Source: Pseudomonas baltica (GTDB taxonomy: Bacteria; Pseudomonadota; Gammaproteobacteria; Pseudomonadales; Pseudomonadaceae). Taken from it: a stretch of DNA of 64,000 bases. The first letter of the stretch is position 1; the number at the start of each line of letters is the position of its first letter. The position numbers and the translations under genes are program-made. The stretch is taken from NCBI RefSeq assembly GCF_014235765.1, contig NZ_JACMYH010000002.1, forward strand, positions 124,001 through 188,000, in the 5' to 3' direction. Below are positions 21,514-30,402 of the stretch, piece after piece. The notes beneath the pieces are model-generated. The model did not search any database. It was not told where the DNA came from and was given only the letters and a program-made list of their open reading frames with translations.

Positions 21514-21574
21514 GACGCGGCTCGCGCCGCTGCTACAGGGATGCGCCGGTTGTAGCAGCGGCGCAAGCCGCGTC
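21514..21574. repeat. REP/REPIN-like inverted repeat between holB and pilZ
   Basis: Two 24-base arms, 21514-21537 and 21551-21574, are inverted copies with mismatches only at two central bases; the core is GCGCCGCTGCTACA facing TGTAGCAGCGGCGC. A 13-base loop separates them. There is no T tail, so it is not a simple terminator. Size, GC content and intergenic position fit the paired REP sequences of pseudomonads. Confidence 0.75.
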
Positions 21575-21672
21575 GACGGCGGACGTGGTTGGGTCGGTGC
21601 GACGCGGGGACGCCGGATGCGGCAGACGCGGTTTGACTGCTGCGAAAATTCACTATCAGTAACGGAGCACGA

Positions 21673-22029
21673 ATGAATCAACCCGTCAGTCCCGGACCGC
21701 GCAACGGTATTCTGTCCCTGACCATCAAGGACAAGGCCGTCCTGTACGCGGCGTACATGCCGTTCATCAAGAACGGCGGCTTGTTCATTCCGACCAGCAA
21801 GAGCTACAAGCTGGGCGATGAGCTGTTCATGCTGCTCAACCTGATGGATGAGCCGGAGAAGATTCCCGTGGCCGGTCGCGTCGCCTGGATCACCCCCAAG
21901 GGCGCCCAGGGTAACCGCGCTGCGGGCGTGGGCGTGCAGTTCAACGACGGCGACAATACTGCGCGCAACAAGATCGAAACCTATCTGGCCGGCGCCCTGA
22001 AGTCCGACCGTCCCACTCACACGATGTAG
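21673..22029 (+). CDS. pilZ: Type IV pilus assembly protein PilZ
   Basis: A 118-residue PilZ-domain protein needed for type IV pilus biogenesis. GILSLTIKDKAVLYAAYMPFIKNGGLFIP and GRVAWITPKGAQGNRAAGVGVQF match PilZ. The RxxxR and D/NxSxxG motifs that bind c-di-GMP in other PilZ domains are absent, as in P. aeruginosa PilZ, so direct c-di-GMP binding is not expected. GGAG precedes the ATG. It follows holB, as in P. aeruginosa, with the REPIN between them. Confidence 0.95.
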   Translation: MNQPVSPGPRNGILSLTIKDKAVLYAAYMPFIKNGGLFIPTSKSYKLGDELFMLLNLMDEPEKIPVAGRVAWITPKGAQGNRAAGVGVQFNDGDNTARNKIETYLAGALKSDRPTHTM

Positions 22030-22042
22030 TCCCCATACCCCC

Positions 22043-22834
22043 ATGCTCGTAGATTCCCACTGTCACCTCGACCGCCTCGACCTTGCCGAACACGACGGCT
22101 GCCTGGACACCGCCTTGCAGGCCGCGCGTGCCTGCGGTGTAGGGCATTTCCTGTGCATCGGCGTCAGCGCCGAGAACGCCGCCACGGTCAAGGCCCTGGC
22201 CGGCCGTTACGACGACGTCGATTGCTCGGTCGGCATTCATCCCCTCGACCTCGCTCCCGGCAAGCCGCCCGCGCTGGACTGGCTGATGGCCGAGCTCGAT
22301 GCGCCACGCGTGGTGGCGATCGGTGAAACCGGCCTGGACTACCACTACGAACCCGAGGCGGCGCAGCTGCAGCAGGAGTCGTTTCGACTGCACCTGCAGG
22401 CGGCCAATCTGACCGGTAAGCCGGTGATCGTGCATACCCGCGGCGCACGCGCCGATACCCTGGATTTGTTGCGCGAGGCGCAATTGCCCCAGGCCGGCGT
22501 GCTGCATTGCTTCACCGAAGATTGGGCGATGGCCAAGGCCGCCCTCGACCTGGGGTTCTACATTTCGCTGTCGGGCATCGTGACCTTCCGCAATGCCGAT
22601 GCCCTGCGTGAAGTTGCGCGGCAGGTGCCGGCCGATCGCTTGCTGGTCGAAACCGATTCGCCCTATCTGGCGCCCATTCCCTACCGTGGCAAGTCCAATC
22701 TGCCGCAGTACGTCCGCGAAGTGGCACAGTGCATCGCCACGGTCCGCGGCGAGACGTTCGACAGCCTGGCCGAGCGCACCACCGACAATTTCTGCCGGCT
22801 GTTCCCCCTGGCGCGTGTTCGTCGCCAGGCTTGA
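22043..22834 (+). CDS. TatD-family hydrolase (YcfH type DNase)
   Basis: A 263-residue TIM-barrel metal hydrolase. DSHCHLDRLD at the N-terminus binds metal, GIHPLD and GETGLDYHYE follow, then VIVHTRGAR, VLHCFTED and the catalytic Asp region LVETDSPYLAPIPYRGK. TatD enzymes are 3'-5' exonucleases acting in DNA repair and RNA turnover; the exact substrate here is not known. It is separated from pilZ by 13 bases and is last in this co-directional run before the RgsA locus. Confidence 0.93.
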   Translation: MLVDSHCHLDRLDLAEHDGCLDTALQAARACGVGHFLCIGVSAENAATVKALAGRYDDVDCSVGIHPLDLAPGKPPALDWLMAELDAPRVVAIGETGLDYHYEPEAAQLQQESFRLHLQAANLTGKPVIVHTRGARADTLDLLREAQLPQAGVLHCFTEDWAMAKAALDLGFYISLSGIVTFRNADALREVARQVPADRLLVETDSPYLAPIPYRGKSNLPQYVREVAQCIATVRGETFDSLAERTTDNFCRLFPLARVRRQA

Positions 22835-22845
22835 GCCTGCACGGG

Positions 22846-22964
22846 CAAAAAAAACCCGGGCTCTGGGGGGAGAATCCCGGGTCAAGACCATTAGGAGTCA
22901 CAACAGGCGCGTGGTCCATCGACGCCTTGCCGCCGCATCACTTGGGGGAGTATGGCGCGACGAC
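22846..22964 (-). ncRNA. rgsA: RgsA (P16) small RNA
   Basis: An inferred minus-strand RNA of about 119 nt. Its 3' end is a strong terminator: ACCCGGG (22882-22876) pairs with CCCGGGT (22860-22854), followed by eight T residues. Its 5' end is placed 7 bases after a CAATACT box (22977-22971) that resembles an RpoS-type -10. In P. aeruginosa the RpoS- and Gac-dependent sRNA RgsA (about 120 nt) lies at this place between the tatD homologue PA2958 and the TetR gene PA2957. Position, length, orientation and terminator all agree. The exact ends need RNA data. Confidence 0.82.
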
Positions 22965-22970
22965 AGTTCA

Positions 22971-22977
22971 AGTATTG
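22971..22977 (-). promoter_or_regulatory. RpoS-type -10 element of rgsA
   Basis: On the minus strand CAATACTTG resembles the sigma-S -10 consensus CTATACT. A start 7 bases downstream gives an RNA of the length known for RgsA. Confidence 0.6.
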
Positions 22978-23135
22978 TCGAATGGATCAGGGGCGCCAGT
23001 GCCTTGCAGGGTTTTCTTAAACGTATTTGGAATACGCCCGCCGCTGCTCAGTACAGATTGCAGGGGTGCGTGGCATATGCGCCATAAAGCCAGAGATTTG
23101 GGATGATCCGTGCATTTTGACCTCATACAGGCATA

Positions 23136-23816
23136 ATGACTGCCTCCGCTTTCGATCCAGTCCTTCCTATGCAAAAAGAACCTCGTAAGGTCCGTGAATT
23201 TCGCCGCCGCGAGCAGGAAATCCTCGACACCGCACTGGCGCTGTTTCTCGAGCAAGGCGAAGACAGCGTTACAGTCGAGCTGATTGCCGACACCGTGGGT
23301 ATCGGCAAAGGCACCATCTACAAACACTTCAAGTCCAAGGCCGAGATCTACCTGCGCCTGATGCTCGACTACGAGCGCGACCTGAACGCGCTGCTGCATT
23401 CGGCCGACATCGATCGAGACAAGGAAGCCCTGTCCCGCGCCTACTTCGAGTTCCGCATGCGCGATCCGCAGCGCTATCGGCTGTTCGACCGGCTGGAAGA
23501 GAAGGTGGTCAAGGGCAACCAGGTGCCCGAGCTCGTCGAGCAGCTGCACAAGATCCGCGCGTCGAATTTCGAACGCCTGACGTTCCTCATCGAGGGGCGA
23601 ATCAGCGAGGGCAAGCTGGAAGACGTTCCGCCGTACTTCCACTATTGCGCTGCCTGGGCGCTGGTACACGGCGCGGTGGCGCTGTACCACTCGCCGTTCT
23701 GGAGCAACGTACTGGAAGATCAGGAAGGTTTTTTCCAGTTCCTCATGGACATCGGCGTGCGCATGGGCAACAAGCGCAAACGCGATCCGGAAATACCCGG
23801 CCCCAAAGAAGCCTGA
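23136..23816 (+). CDS. TetR-family transcriptional regulator
   Basis: A 226-residue repressor-type protein. The N-terminal helix-turn-helix is VTVELIADTVGIGKGTIYKHFKSKAEIYLRL, a textbook TetR signature. The C-terminal half (about residues 80-215) is a helical ligand/dimer domain of unassigned subfamily. A second in-frame ATG at 23169 would remove 11 residues and may be the true start, since conserved similarity begins at about KVREFRRREQEIL. The gene corresponds in position to PA2957. Its ligand and targets are unknown. Confidence 0.88.
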   Translation: MTASAFDPVLPMQKEPRKVREFRRREQEILDTALALFLEQGEDSVTVELIADTVGIGKGTIYKHFKSKAEIYLRLMLDYERDLNALLHSADIDRDKEALSRAYFEFRMRDPQRYRLFDRLEEKVVKGNQVPELVEQLHKIRASNFERLTFLIEGRISEGKLEDVPPYFHYCAAWALVHGAVALYHSPFWSNVLEDQEGFFQFLMDIGVRMGNKRKRDPEIPGPKEA

Positions 23817-23906
23817 CCCCCGAGCCATCCCGAGCCCTGCAAACTGGCGCAGAAGCTGCATCATGTGGCTGATCGCCGGGATCTTGTCGCCGGCTCTGGA
23901 GGATGC

Positions 23907-24509
23907 ATGCGTAACCTGGTCGTGCTGCTGGCGCTGTTGGCGTTGGGCGGTTGCATGAAGGTCAGTGATCTGGGCGAAGGCGCCCGCTATCACCTGAGCG
24001 ATGCGGGTGTGTTGAATCACAGTGAAACTCGCCGGTTCAACAACTTGCGCGTGCAGCCGGACTCGTTCATCTATATTGGCCAGGGCGCGTTCGTGCCTCC
24101 CGGCGGCGCCTACCCTCGGCCCAACGTTGTGGCTGAACAGGCGTTCGAAGCGTTCGTCGAGTACTTTCCCGTGGTACGCCGCGCCCCGGCACCGCTGGGC
24201 CTGGAACAGGCCTTGGGCGAGGCGCGCAATGCCGGCGCGCATTACCTGCTCTACACCCGTTTTGCACGCGCCGACGACCGCATCGGCAATGCTGACGAAT
24301 GGGCCGACCAGGAAGCTCTGGACCGGCTCGGCGTCGACAGCAGCGTGATTCAGATCATGCTCATCGAAACCAGCACCCGCTATCTCATCGACACCGCGAC
24401 CATCCGCAGCCGTGGCGGGCTGTTGACGATGCGCGACAACAAACCGGAAGATTTGCTTGGCCCACCCCTTGAGGACTACGCTCGCAGCTTGTTGGGCGTA
24501 AGCCGCTGA
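23907..24509 (+). CDS. DUF4823 family lipoprotein
   Basis: A 200-residue lipoprotein. The signal MRNLVVLLALLALGGC ends in a lipobox (LGGC, Cys16). The mature part resembles DUF4823 proteins of Pseudomonas, with AFEAFVEYFPVV, ARNAGAHYLLYTRFARADD and QIMLIETSTRYLIDTATIRSRGG, a compact alpha/beta layout reminiscent of proteins that assemble trafficking or curli-type components. GGAGG precedes the ATG at 23907. The start 14 codons earlier has no lipobox-compatible signal. Function unknown. Confidence 0.85.
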   Translation: MRNLVVLLALLALGGCMKVSDLGEGARYHLSDAGVLNHSETRRFNNLRVQPDSFIYIGQGAFVPPGGAYPRPNVVAEQAFEAFVEYFPVVRRAPAPLGLEQALGEARNAGAHYLLYTRFARADDRIGNADEWADQEALDRLGVDSSVIQIMLIETSTRYLIDTATIRSRGGLLTMRDNKPEDLLGPPLEDYARSLLGVSR

Positions 24510-24519
24510 GGAGACGAGC

Positions 24520-25071
24520 ATGACGGGCAAGGCCGACGATTTGCTGGCGCACATTCCCACCGCCAAGAAGGGCTTGCCGCCCGTGCACCTGTGGAATCCC
24601 GATTTCTGCGGGCACATCGACATGCGTATTGCCCGCGACGGTGCCTGGTTCTACCAGGGCACGCCGATCGGCCGACCGGCGATGGTCAAGTTGTTCGCCG
24701 GGATCCTGCGCCGCGATGGCGACGAGTACGTATTGGTGACGCCGGTGGAAAAAGTCGGCATCGTCGTCGATGACGCACCGTTCGTGGCCATCGACATGCA
24801 GGTGTCGGGGGAAGGCGAGCAGCAGTCGCTGCGCTTCACCAGCAATGTCGAGGACTGCGTCGACGCCGACGCGCAGCACCCGCTGCGGGTCGACATCGAC
24901 CCCTGTACCCAGGAGCCTTCACCCTATGTGCTGGTGCGCAACAACCTGGAAGCACGCATTCACCGCAACGTGTTCTATCGGCTGGTCGAGCTGGCCGTGG
25001 TGCGTGACGGTTGGCTGGGGGTGTGGAGTGGCGGGGTGTTCTTCCCGATAGGGCAGGATCCAGCGCAGTGA
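24520..25071 (+). CDS. DUF1285 domain protein
   Basis: A 183-residue cytoplasmic protein of the DUF1285 family. Family features are PPVHLWNPDFCGHIDMRIARDGAWFYQGTPIGR near the N-terminus, RRDGDEYVLVTPVEK and VIVDDAPF-like IVVDDAPFVAIDM. AGGAG lies just upstream of the ATG, 10 bases after the DUF4823 gene, so the two are co-transcribed. No biochemical role is established to my knowledge. A terminator follows. Confidence 0.9.
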   Translation: MTGKADDLLAHIPTAKKGLPPVHLWNPDFCGHIDMRIARDGAWFYQGTPIGRPAMVKLFAGILRRDGDEYVLVTPVEKVGIVVDDAPFVAIDMQVSGEGEQQSLRFTSNVEDCVDADAQHPLRVDIDPCTQEPSPYVLVRNNLEARIHRNVFYRLVELAVVRDGWLGVWSGGVFFPIGQDPAQ

Positions 25072-25074
25072 TCA

Positions 25075-25108
25075 AGCCCCCGTTTCGAGTAACGGGGGCT
25101 CTCTTGCG
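25075..25108. terminator. Terminator after the DUF1285 gene
   Basis: AGCCCCCGTT (25075-25084) pairs with AACGGGGGCT (25091-25100) around a 6-base loop, followed by CTCTTGCGTTTT. It lies between the convergent DUF1285 and quiP genes. Confidence 0.82.
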
Positions 25109-25131
25109 TTTTCAGCGGCGAATTCACACGG

Positions 25132-27591
25132 TCATTTCTGCGGCGTCAACGTCAGTCGCTTGGTCCCGTAGGCCTTGTCGAAATGCTGCGGCTGCATCGG
25201 GAAGCTGACGTATTGACCCTTGAGCCACGCGTCGATGCCGTCGGTGTAGTTGGCACTGGCCGGATTACCCGACTGCCCGCTGCTGCCAAGGCCGATCATC
25301 GGCTCGGCCTGGGCGAAGTCGACTACGATGCGCAGTGCCGGTATCGACGCGGTGTCGAAGCTGTCGCCCCAGCCGTAGGGCGCAGCGTTCAAGGTAGTGT
25401 GATCGCCACCGGTGGCAACCGGGCCGCGTAGCACGGGTGCGCCGGCATCGGGCCCGCCCGTGTCGGTCCAGGTGGTGCGATGCAGACGCCCCCATTGCCA
25501 AGTGCTTCGATCAGTGCCCAGCTGCGCCTCGCCGGCGCTGACCGCGGCGGCCAGGCTGCGCGCCAGGATGGCCGGCTTGTCTTCCTTCTGCGCGGTGCTC
25601 AGATCGTCCCAGAACGGGCTGTCGTCACGCCCCAGCAGATGATCGGCCTGGGCCGAGTAGGAAGACATGCCCTGGGCCACGAAGGCCTTCCAGCTGTCGC
25701 TGTCGAGCGGGCCCAGCTCGTCGAGGAAGGTCCGCTGCGCGCTTTGCTGCAGAAACAGCTCGTACAGCGCGGCATCGGCGGATTGCGCGGCAAGGCGGCC
25801 ATCGAAGGCCATGAGGCGAGTGTAGGCTTCGCGGGCCTTGGTCCGCTCGCCCTCGGGCAGCGCATCGATGGCACTTTTCAGCGGTTGTGCCATGCCGGGC
25901 GCAAGAAACATCTTTTTCAGTTTGGCGGCGAAGGAGGTGGTCTGATCGGACTGCATGGCAATCATGCTGCGTGTGTCGTGCTTGCCGGCACCGGCCAGCT
26001 CGGCCAGGCGCTCGCTGCGCTCCGGGTAGTACCAGGCGTTGGACAGCTGGATGCCATAGCCGGGCGGGACGATGCGCTGGTTGGCGGTACCCAGCCAACC
26101 CTGCGGCGGGTCCTGGTCGTAGGGGTGAAGCATGGGGTCGGCGAGGCCATCCCAGTCATGTCGACCGTCCCAGCCGGGCGAGGGGAGCATGCCCTTGCCT
26201 TCGAGACGGTTGGGAAAGCGGCCGGTGACCTGCCAGCCAATGCTGCTGGCATCGGCGAACAGCAGGTTGGTGGCCACGGCGCGTATCTGCCGGCTGGCAT
26301 CCGAAGCCTTCTCGACATTGCTGGCGCGCGACAGATCGAACAGCGCATCCAGGCTCTTGTCGTCGGTCAAGTCCGGCAGTTGCAGGGCCAAGCCGTAGCC
26401 GCCGCTGGCCGGCATGCCGCTGACGTCGTTGAGCAGCGGGCCGTGACCGGTCTCGTAGACCGCCTCGCGCAGCGGACGCTGCCCCTTGGCCAGGTAGGTC
26501 TCCTGACGCACGTGGGCGGGCTGCCATTTGCCGTTGGACTGATACAGCACGCGGCCGCCTTCGCTGCGCACCTTCTCCAGAAAAAGATCCTGATTGTCGC
26601 CCATCACTGCCGCCATGCCCCAGGCGACTTGACCATTGAAGCCGGCCAGCACGCCCGGCAAACCGGCCAGGGCGACACCTGCCGCCTGAAAGCGCGGCGC
26701 GCGCAGCTGCACGAAGCTCCACGCCGACGGAACGCTCGTCGCTGCGTGGGTATCGTTGGCGAACAGGCTTTTCCCGGCCCGCGTGCGTTGCGGGGCGATG
26801 GCCCAGTTGCTCGAGCTTGGCGCGCCAAGTCGCGCGAGTTCGCGATTCATCGTGGCCAGGCCCGCCGGGTGGGTCAACGAGTTGCCCAGAGGCACGCCCC
26901 TGAGCTTGTCGGCCTCGGTGAAAGGCAGGCTCTCATCCGGATAGACCGGCAGCAGCCAGGCCAGTCTGTCGGTGCCCACTTTCTGCGCCAGTACCAGCGA
27001 ACCCAGCTCTTCCTGCAGGTTGAGCGATTGGCTGAACGACCACAACGCGAACATCAGCGCCGAGTCTTCGGCCTTCCAGTATTCGGGGGTGTAGCCTGCC
27101 AACTGCGCGGGCAGCTTGCCGCGGTAGCGAAACAGGTAGGCGTTGACGCCCCGTGCATAGACATCGAAGAAACGCTTCAATCGGGGTGAAGCGGCGGCAT
27201 ACAACTGGTCGGCGCTTTTCTTGAGGTTGACCCTGCGCAGCAGGCGGTCGCCGTCCAGCGCTTCGACGCCGTCCAGTTCGGCCAGGCGTCCCTGGGCCAG
27301 CAGCCGCAGACGGACCATCTGGGTGATGCGGTCGCTGGCGGCCACATAGCCTTGGGCAAACAGGGCATCGTGGAAGGTATTGCTTTCGATCAACGGCATG
27401 CCCAGCCCGTTACGCCTGACCGAGACGTTCTGCGCCAGGCCCTTGAGCGGCTGTACACCCACGCTTGGCGGCAGGTTTTGCTCGGCGGAGCCGCCCAGCC
27501 ATTGTTGGCAGCCGGTCAGGGTGAGCATGCCGGTGACCACGGCGGCGCAGCCGAACGTGGGCGTGAAGAAAAAACGGGCGGGCGAGGCCAT
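25132..27591 (-). CDS. quiP: Acyl-homoserine-lactone acylase (penicillin-acylase family), QuiP-like
   Basis: An 819-residue N-terminal-nucleophile amidohydrolase precursor with a lipoprotein-like signal ([10 protein letters not shown]). The alpha-chain segment holds [29 protein letters not shown]. The autocatalytic cleavage site is near [15 protein letters not shown], where a Ser becomes the N-terminus of the beta chain, followed by LFANDTH and GFNGQVAWG. The C-terminus [38 protein letters not shown] closely resembles P. aeruginosa QuiP (PA1032) as I remember it. QuiP removes the acyl chain of long-chain AHL signals (quorum quenching or signal recycling). No luxI/luxR gene is in the window, so the natural substrate is open. 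Confidence 0.88.
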   Translation of the reverse strand: MASPARFFFTPTFGCAAVVTGMLTLTGCQQWLGGSAEQNLPPSVGVQPLKGLAQNVSVRRNGLGMPLIESNTFHDALFAQGYVAASDRITQMVRLRLLAQGRLAELDGVEALDGDRLLRRVNLKKSADQLYAAASPRLKRFFDVYARGVNAYLFRYRGKLPAQLAGYTPEYWKAEDSALMFALWSFSQSLNLQEELGSLVLAQKVGTDRLAWLLPVYPDESLPFTEADKLRGVPLGNSLTHPAGLATMNRELARLGAPSSSNWAIAPQRTRAGKSLFANDTHAATSVPSAWSFVQLRAPRFQAAGVALAGLPGVLAGFNGQVAWGMAAVMGDNQDLFLEKVRSEGGRVLYQSNGKWQPAHVRQETYLAKGQRPLREAVYETGHGPLLNDVSGMPASGGYGLALQLPDLTDDKSLDALFDLSRASNVEKASDASRQIRAVATNLLFADASSIGWQVTGRFPNRLEGKGMLPSPGWDGRHDWDGLADPMLHPYDQDPPQGWLGTANQRIVPPGYGIQLSNAWYYPERSERLAELAGAGKHDTRSMIAMQSDQTTSFAAKLKKMFLAPGMAQPLKSAIDALPEGERTKAREAYTRLMAFDGRLAAQSADAALYELFLQQSAQRTFLDELGPLDSDSWKAFVAQGMSSYSAQADHLLGRDDSPFWDDLSTAQKEDKPAILARSLAAAVSAGEAQLGTDRSTWQWGRLHRTTWTDTGGPDAGAPVLRGPVATGGDHTTLNAAPYGWGDSFDTASIPALRIVVDFAQAEPMIGLGSSGQSGNPASANYTDGIDAWLKGQYVSFPMQPQHFDKAYGTKRLTLTPQK

Positions 27592-27775
27592 GGCGAAGCT
27601 CCTGCAGGGGCTGGCGTAAAAGGCGCTACGTTAGAGAGGGCGGGGGCGACGCGCAAGCGTCAGGCGGGGGATATTTTCTTCGTGCCCAAGCCGCTCGCGG
27701 ACACAGCGCACAGCGGTGGGATTGGGGTCAAGGGAGGGGCTGCCAGCACGCAGCACCCTCGGGCATCGTTTCGGC

Positions 27776-27991
27776 TCAGGCGCCGTGGCACTTCTTGAAT
27801 TTCTTGTCGCTGCCGCAGGGGCAGGGATCGTTGCGGCCTACATCTTTGAGTGCATTGCGCACCGGTTCCTGTGGGGCGTGGTTGCAGTGCGGGCCATGCA
27901 CGTGACCGTGGTCGTGCTCATGAGGGTGATCGTGGTCATGGTCATGGTCATGGTTGCAGTCAGGGCCGTGCACATGGGGTTGCTGGGACAT
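27776..27991 (-). CDS. His-rich SEC-C motif protein
   Basis: A 71-residue protein made of two parts: a His/Asp-rich N-terminus (residues about 6-40, several HDHDHDH and HVHGPHC runs) and a C-terminal SEC-C zinc motif [20 protein letters not shown]. The SEC-C module is the one that ends SecA and binds zinc and SecB or ribosome. The His-rich part suggests Zn, Ni or Co binding. No transport or chaperone partner is encoded nearby. Conserved short Pseudomonas proteins of this form exist; function unknown. Confidence 0.8.
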   Translation of the reverse strand: MSQQPHVHGPDCNHDHDHDHDHPHEHDHGHVHGPHCNHAPQEPVRNALKDVGRNDPCPCGSDKKFKKCHGA

Positions 27992-28078
27992 CGAGAATAC
28001 TCCGCAGGTGAAATTGGCCGGAATTATCTCACCCTGGGTTCGGAATAGCAGCGCTGCGGGAAAAATCTTTGCGACGTC

Positions 28079-28564
28079 TCAGCGGCCGGACAAGCCGCGC
28101 GCGTCGATTACCCCGGTGTGGTTGAGCACCACGTCGTGGCCGAACAGCACCCCGGTGCGCAATTCGCCGCGCAATTCGTAGCGGATCGCTCGCTCGGGGT
28201 GCTTGAGCAGGCGTGACAGCTCGCGCGCGTGTTGCCAGAGATTGGTGCGCACCGGCAGCTCATAGTATTCGCCACTGTTGGCGGCCACGCTGAACCAGTC
28301 GCTGGCGTCGCCTTCGGTCAGCAGCATGTCTTCCAGGCGCACGCTGTAGCTCAGGCCGCGCACCGGCAGGCTGCGGCCGTTGGGGTTGTCGATGCGAAAA
28401 CGCAGGATCAGGCGCTGTTGCAGCATGTTGGCCTTGACCACTTCGACCTTGACCAGATGCACCTGAGGATCCTGGTAGTTGCCGGTGAACCAGGTGGCGC
28501 AGCCCGTGAGTCCCAGCAGTGAAAGCAAGCCGATGCTGCGCAGAACGAGAGTGCAAGCGGACAT
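28079..28564 (-). CDS. LEA14-like (WHy domain) lipoprotein
   Basis: A 161-residue lipoprotein. The signal SIGLLSLLGLTGC has a lipobox. The mature part is a single LEA_2/WHy-type beta-sandwich: HLVKVEVVKANMLQQRLILRFRIDNPNGRSLPVRGLSYSVRLEDM contains the N-P-N motif typical of the domain. Related proteins protect against desiccation or stress; the role here is not known. The start is the ATG at 28564; the frame is open 16 codons further without a signal sequence. Confidence 0.85.
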   Translation of the reverse strand: MSACTLVLRSIGLLSLLGLTGCATWFTGNYQDPQVHLVKVEVVKANMLQQRLILRFRIDNPNGRSLPVRGLSYSVRLEDMLLTEGDASDWFSVAANSGEYYELPVRTNLWQHARELSRLLKHPERAIRYELRGELRTGVLFGHDVVLNHTGVIDARGLSGR

Positions 28565-28732
28565 GGCAGGGACCTCCGGATTTGCCTTGAGTCTAACAAG
28601 GCGCACGGGCATGACAAGGGCGTGCTTGTTGCGCCGAAAGATCGTGGTCCATAATCACTGTTACGGTGCTGGCTTTTCGGCATCTGTGCGGACGCCCAGC
28701 GCCCGCAACGGTGCCATGCCAGGAGAGTTGCC

Positions 28733-29275
28733 ATGCGTTTCTACGAGATCGTCTTCAGCGGCCAATGCGTGCCCGGCGCGGCGCTGGACCAGGTCAAGAG
28801 CAACCTGGCAAAACTGTTCCAGGCCGACGCCCAGCGAATCGAGATGCTGTTTTCCGGACGCCGATTGGTCCTCAAGAACAACCTCGACGCCCAGGCGGCG
28901 GAAAAATACCGCGCGGCGCTGGCACGCGCAGGGGCCGTGGCCAGCATCGACGAAATGGCTCAGGACATTGAAGAGATCATCATGACCGCGCCGGCGGCGG
29001 CAGGCGACTTCGGCCAGAAACCCATGGCGGTGGCCCGCCGTGCCGAGGTCGTGCCGCGTGATGCGTACATGGCAGCGTTCGTGGCTGTGGACGCGCCGGA
29101 CTTCGCCATCGCCGAGGTGGGCGCCGATCTGCAGGATGAACGTCCCGCACAGCGCTCGGCGCAGTTGAACCTGCAGCAGTTCAGCCTGGCGCCTGCCGGC
29201 AGCGACATGGGGCAGTTGCGGCACGAGGAAACCGTCCAGGTGCCGGACACTTCTCATCTGAAAATCATTGGCTGA
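28733..29275 (+). CDS. Conserved hypothetical protein
   Basis: A 180-residue protein I do not recognise as a named family. The first about 85 residues ([69 protein letters not shown]) look like a compact alpha/beta fold with a ferredoxin-like pattern, similar in style to DUF-type domains that use an AIM-like two-layer fold. The rest is low-complexity and polar, ending in SHLKIIG. GGAGAG precedes the ATG. It is divergent from the LEA14-like gene and convergent with the YchJ-like gene, overlapping its 3' end by 11 bases. Confidence 0.7.
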   Translation: MRFYEIVFSGQCVPGAALDQVKSNLAKLFQADAQRIEMLFSGRRLVLKNNLDAQAAEKYRAALARAGAVASIDEMAQDIEEIIMTAPAAAGDFGQKPMAVARRAEVVPRDAYMAAFVAVDAPDFAIAEVGADLQDERPAQRSAQLNLQQFSLAPAGSDMGQLRHEETVQVPDTSHLKIIG

Positions 29276-29741
29276 TGTAGCCCGCGCAACATTTCTTGAA
29301 TTTCTGCCCACTGGCACAGGGGCAGCTGTCGTTGCGGCTGGCCTTGAGCGGGACGGTCGGGTCGATGAAATACCAGCGGCCGTCGTGCTGCACGAACGCC
29401 GACCGCTCGCGATGGCAGTGCTCGCCGGTGCTGTCGTGCCAGCGCGCAGTGAAGGTCACGAACGCGTGTTCCGGCTGGCCGCCGAAGACTTCCGCCGCCA
29501 CCACCTCCAGGCCCAGCCAGGTGCTCTGCGAACTCCACTGGGCAATGGCCTGGCGGTCCAGGCCGGCCTGCTGGGCGTGCAGGGTGGTGTTCACCAGATA
29601 GTCCACCAGGCCCAGCACGTAGGCACTGTAGCGCGAGCGCATCAGGCTCTGCGCATCGGGCGCCGGCTGGCCCTCGTGATAGCGACCACAACAGGCCGGC
29701 AGCAGATTGCCACTTGCGCACGGACAGATCGAAACGCTCAT
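29265..29741 (-). CDS. YchJ-family (UPF0225) SEC-C protein
   Basis: A 158-residue protein with a metal-binding [17 protein letters not shown] motif at the N-terminus and a second SEC-C motif, [19 protein letters not shown], at the C-terminus. Between them is the NTF2-like YchJ middle domain ([25 protein letters not shown]). The start is the ATG at 29741, one base after the stop of the upstream gene, so the pair is translationally coupled. Molecular role unknown. Confidence 0.9.
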   Translation of the reverse strand: MSVSICPCASGNLLPACCGRYHEGQPAPDAQSLMRSRYSAYVLGLVDYLVNTTLHAQQAGLDRQAIAQWSSQSTWLGLEVVAAEVFGGQPEHAFVTFTARWHDSTGEHCHRERSAFVQHDGRWYFIDPTVPLKASRNDSCPCASGQKFKKCCAGYISQ

Positions 29742-29742
29742 A

Positions 29743-30240
29743 TCACCACCAATACTTGCCGAAGTTTTCCGGGTTGGCCCAGAACCTGGCGTTGAGCCAA
29801 TCCGGGACTTGTTTGTATTCGCGCACATCATAGGTGTACAGCTTGAGCACCTGCTGGTCGCGGGCGAAGCGTTCGCTGGCCTGCAGGGCCAGGGCGTAGA
29901 AGTCGGTGTCGCTCCAGCCGCTGGCGACCGGGTCGGCCAGCACGGCGATGCAGCTCGCATTGAGGTTGCGGATACCGGCCAGCAGGCGCGTGCCTTCGGC
30001 CTTGTTCAGATGCTCCAGGCAATCCACCGCCAGCGCCAGGTCGAAACGCTGGCCAGCCAGGTCCGCGGGCAGGGGGCCGGGCGCGGCCCTGGATACACGG
30101 GTTTCGGGGTGCGCTGCCTCGAACGCGGCCAGGGCCGGGAATGCACTCGCGCCGATCAGCAGCAGGCGCTGCGGCGCGTGACGTTCGAGCAAGGCCGCCA
30201 GAGCCTGTTGCGGGGTACGGGAAGATACTGCGTCGGTCAT
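29743..30240 (-). CDS. DUF6231-like protein, methyltransferase-fold
   Basis: A 165-residue protein. The first half resembles the N-terminal part of a SAM-dependent methyltransferase fold ([27 protein letters not shown], then [30 protein letters not shown]), where the DCLEHL helix matches the post-motif II position. The canonical GxGxG loop is degenerate (LIGASAF). It is likely the DUF6231 family. GGAG precedes the ATG. It is coupled to the YchJ-like gene downstream. Confidence 0.75.
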   Translation of the reverse strand: MTDAVSSRTPQQALAALLERHAPQRLLLIGASAFPALAAFEAAHPETRVSRAAPGPLPADLAGQRFDLALAVDCLEHLNKAEGTRLLAGIRNLNASCIAVLADPVASGWSDTDFYALALQASERFARDQQVLKLYTYDVREYKQVPDWLNARFWANPENFGKYWW

Positions 30241-30402
30241 TGAAGCTCCTCGGTCGTGGCCACCACATTATAGGGCCCCGACCCGATGGCCCAGCATTGA
30301 TTGGATGGCGCGCCCTATGGCTTATTGCTGGCGCATATGCCAACCACGGTCTTTACTCCCAGAACGTCGGCCCCTGCTGCCGATTCCCTGAGGAGAAACT
30401 AG

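Noticed and set aside
22854..22882. Hairpin after tatD read as a tatD terminator
   Set aside because: The T run is on the minus strand. On the plus strand the stem is followed by TCAAGACC, so it serves RgsA instead.
22968..24623. 551-codon minus-strand open frame over the TetR and lipoprotein genes
   Set aside because: It covers two plus-strand genes with clear HTH and lipobox features and the RgsA promoter.
25480..27189. 569-codon plus-strand open frame opposite quiP
   Set aside because: Shadow of the acylase gene; no Shine-Dalgarno or domain.
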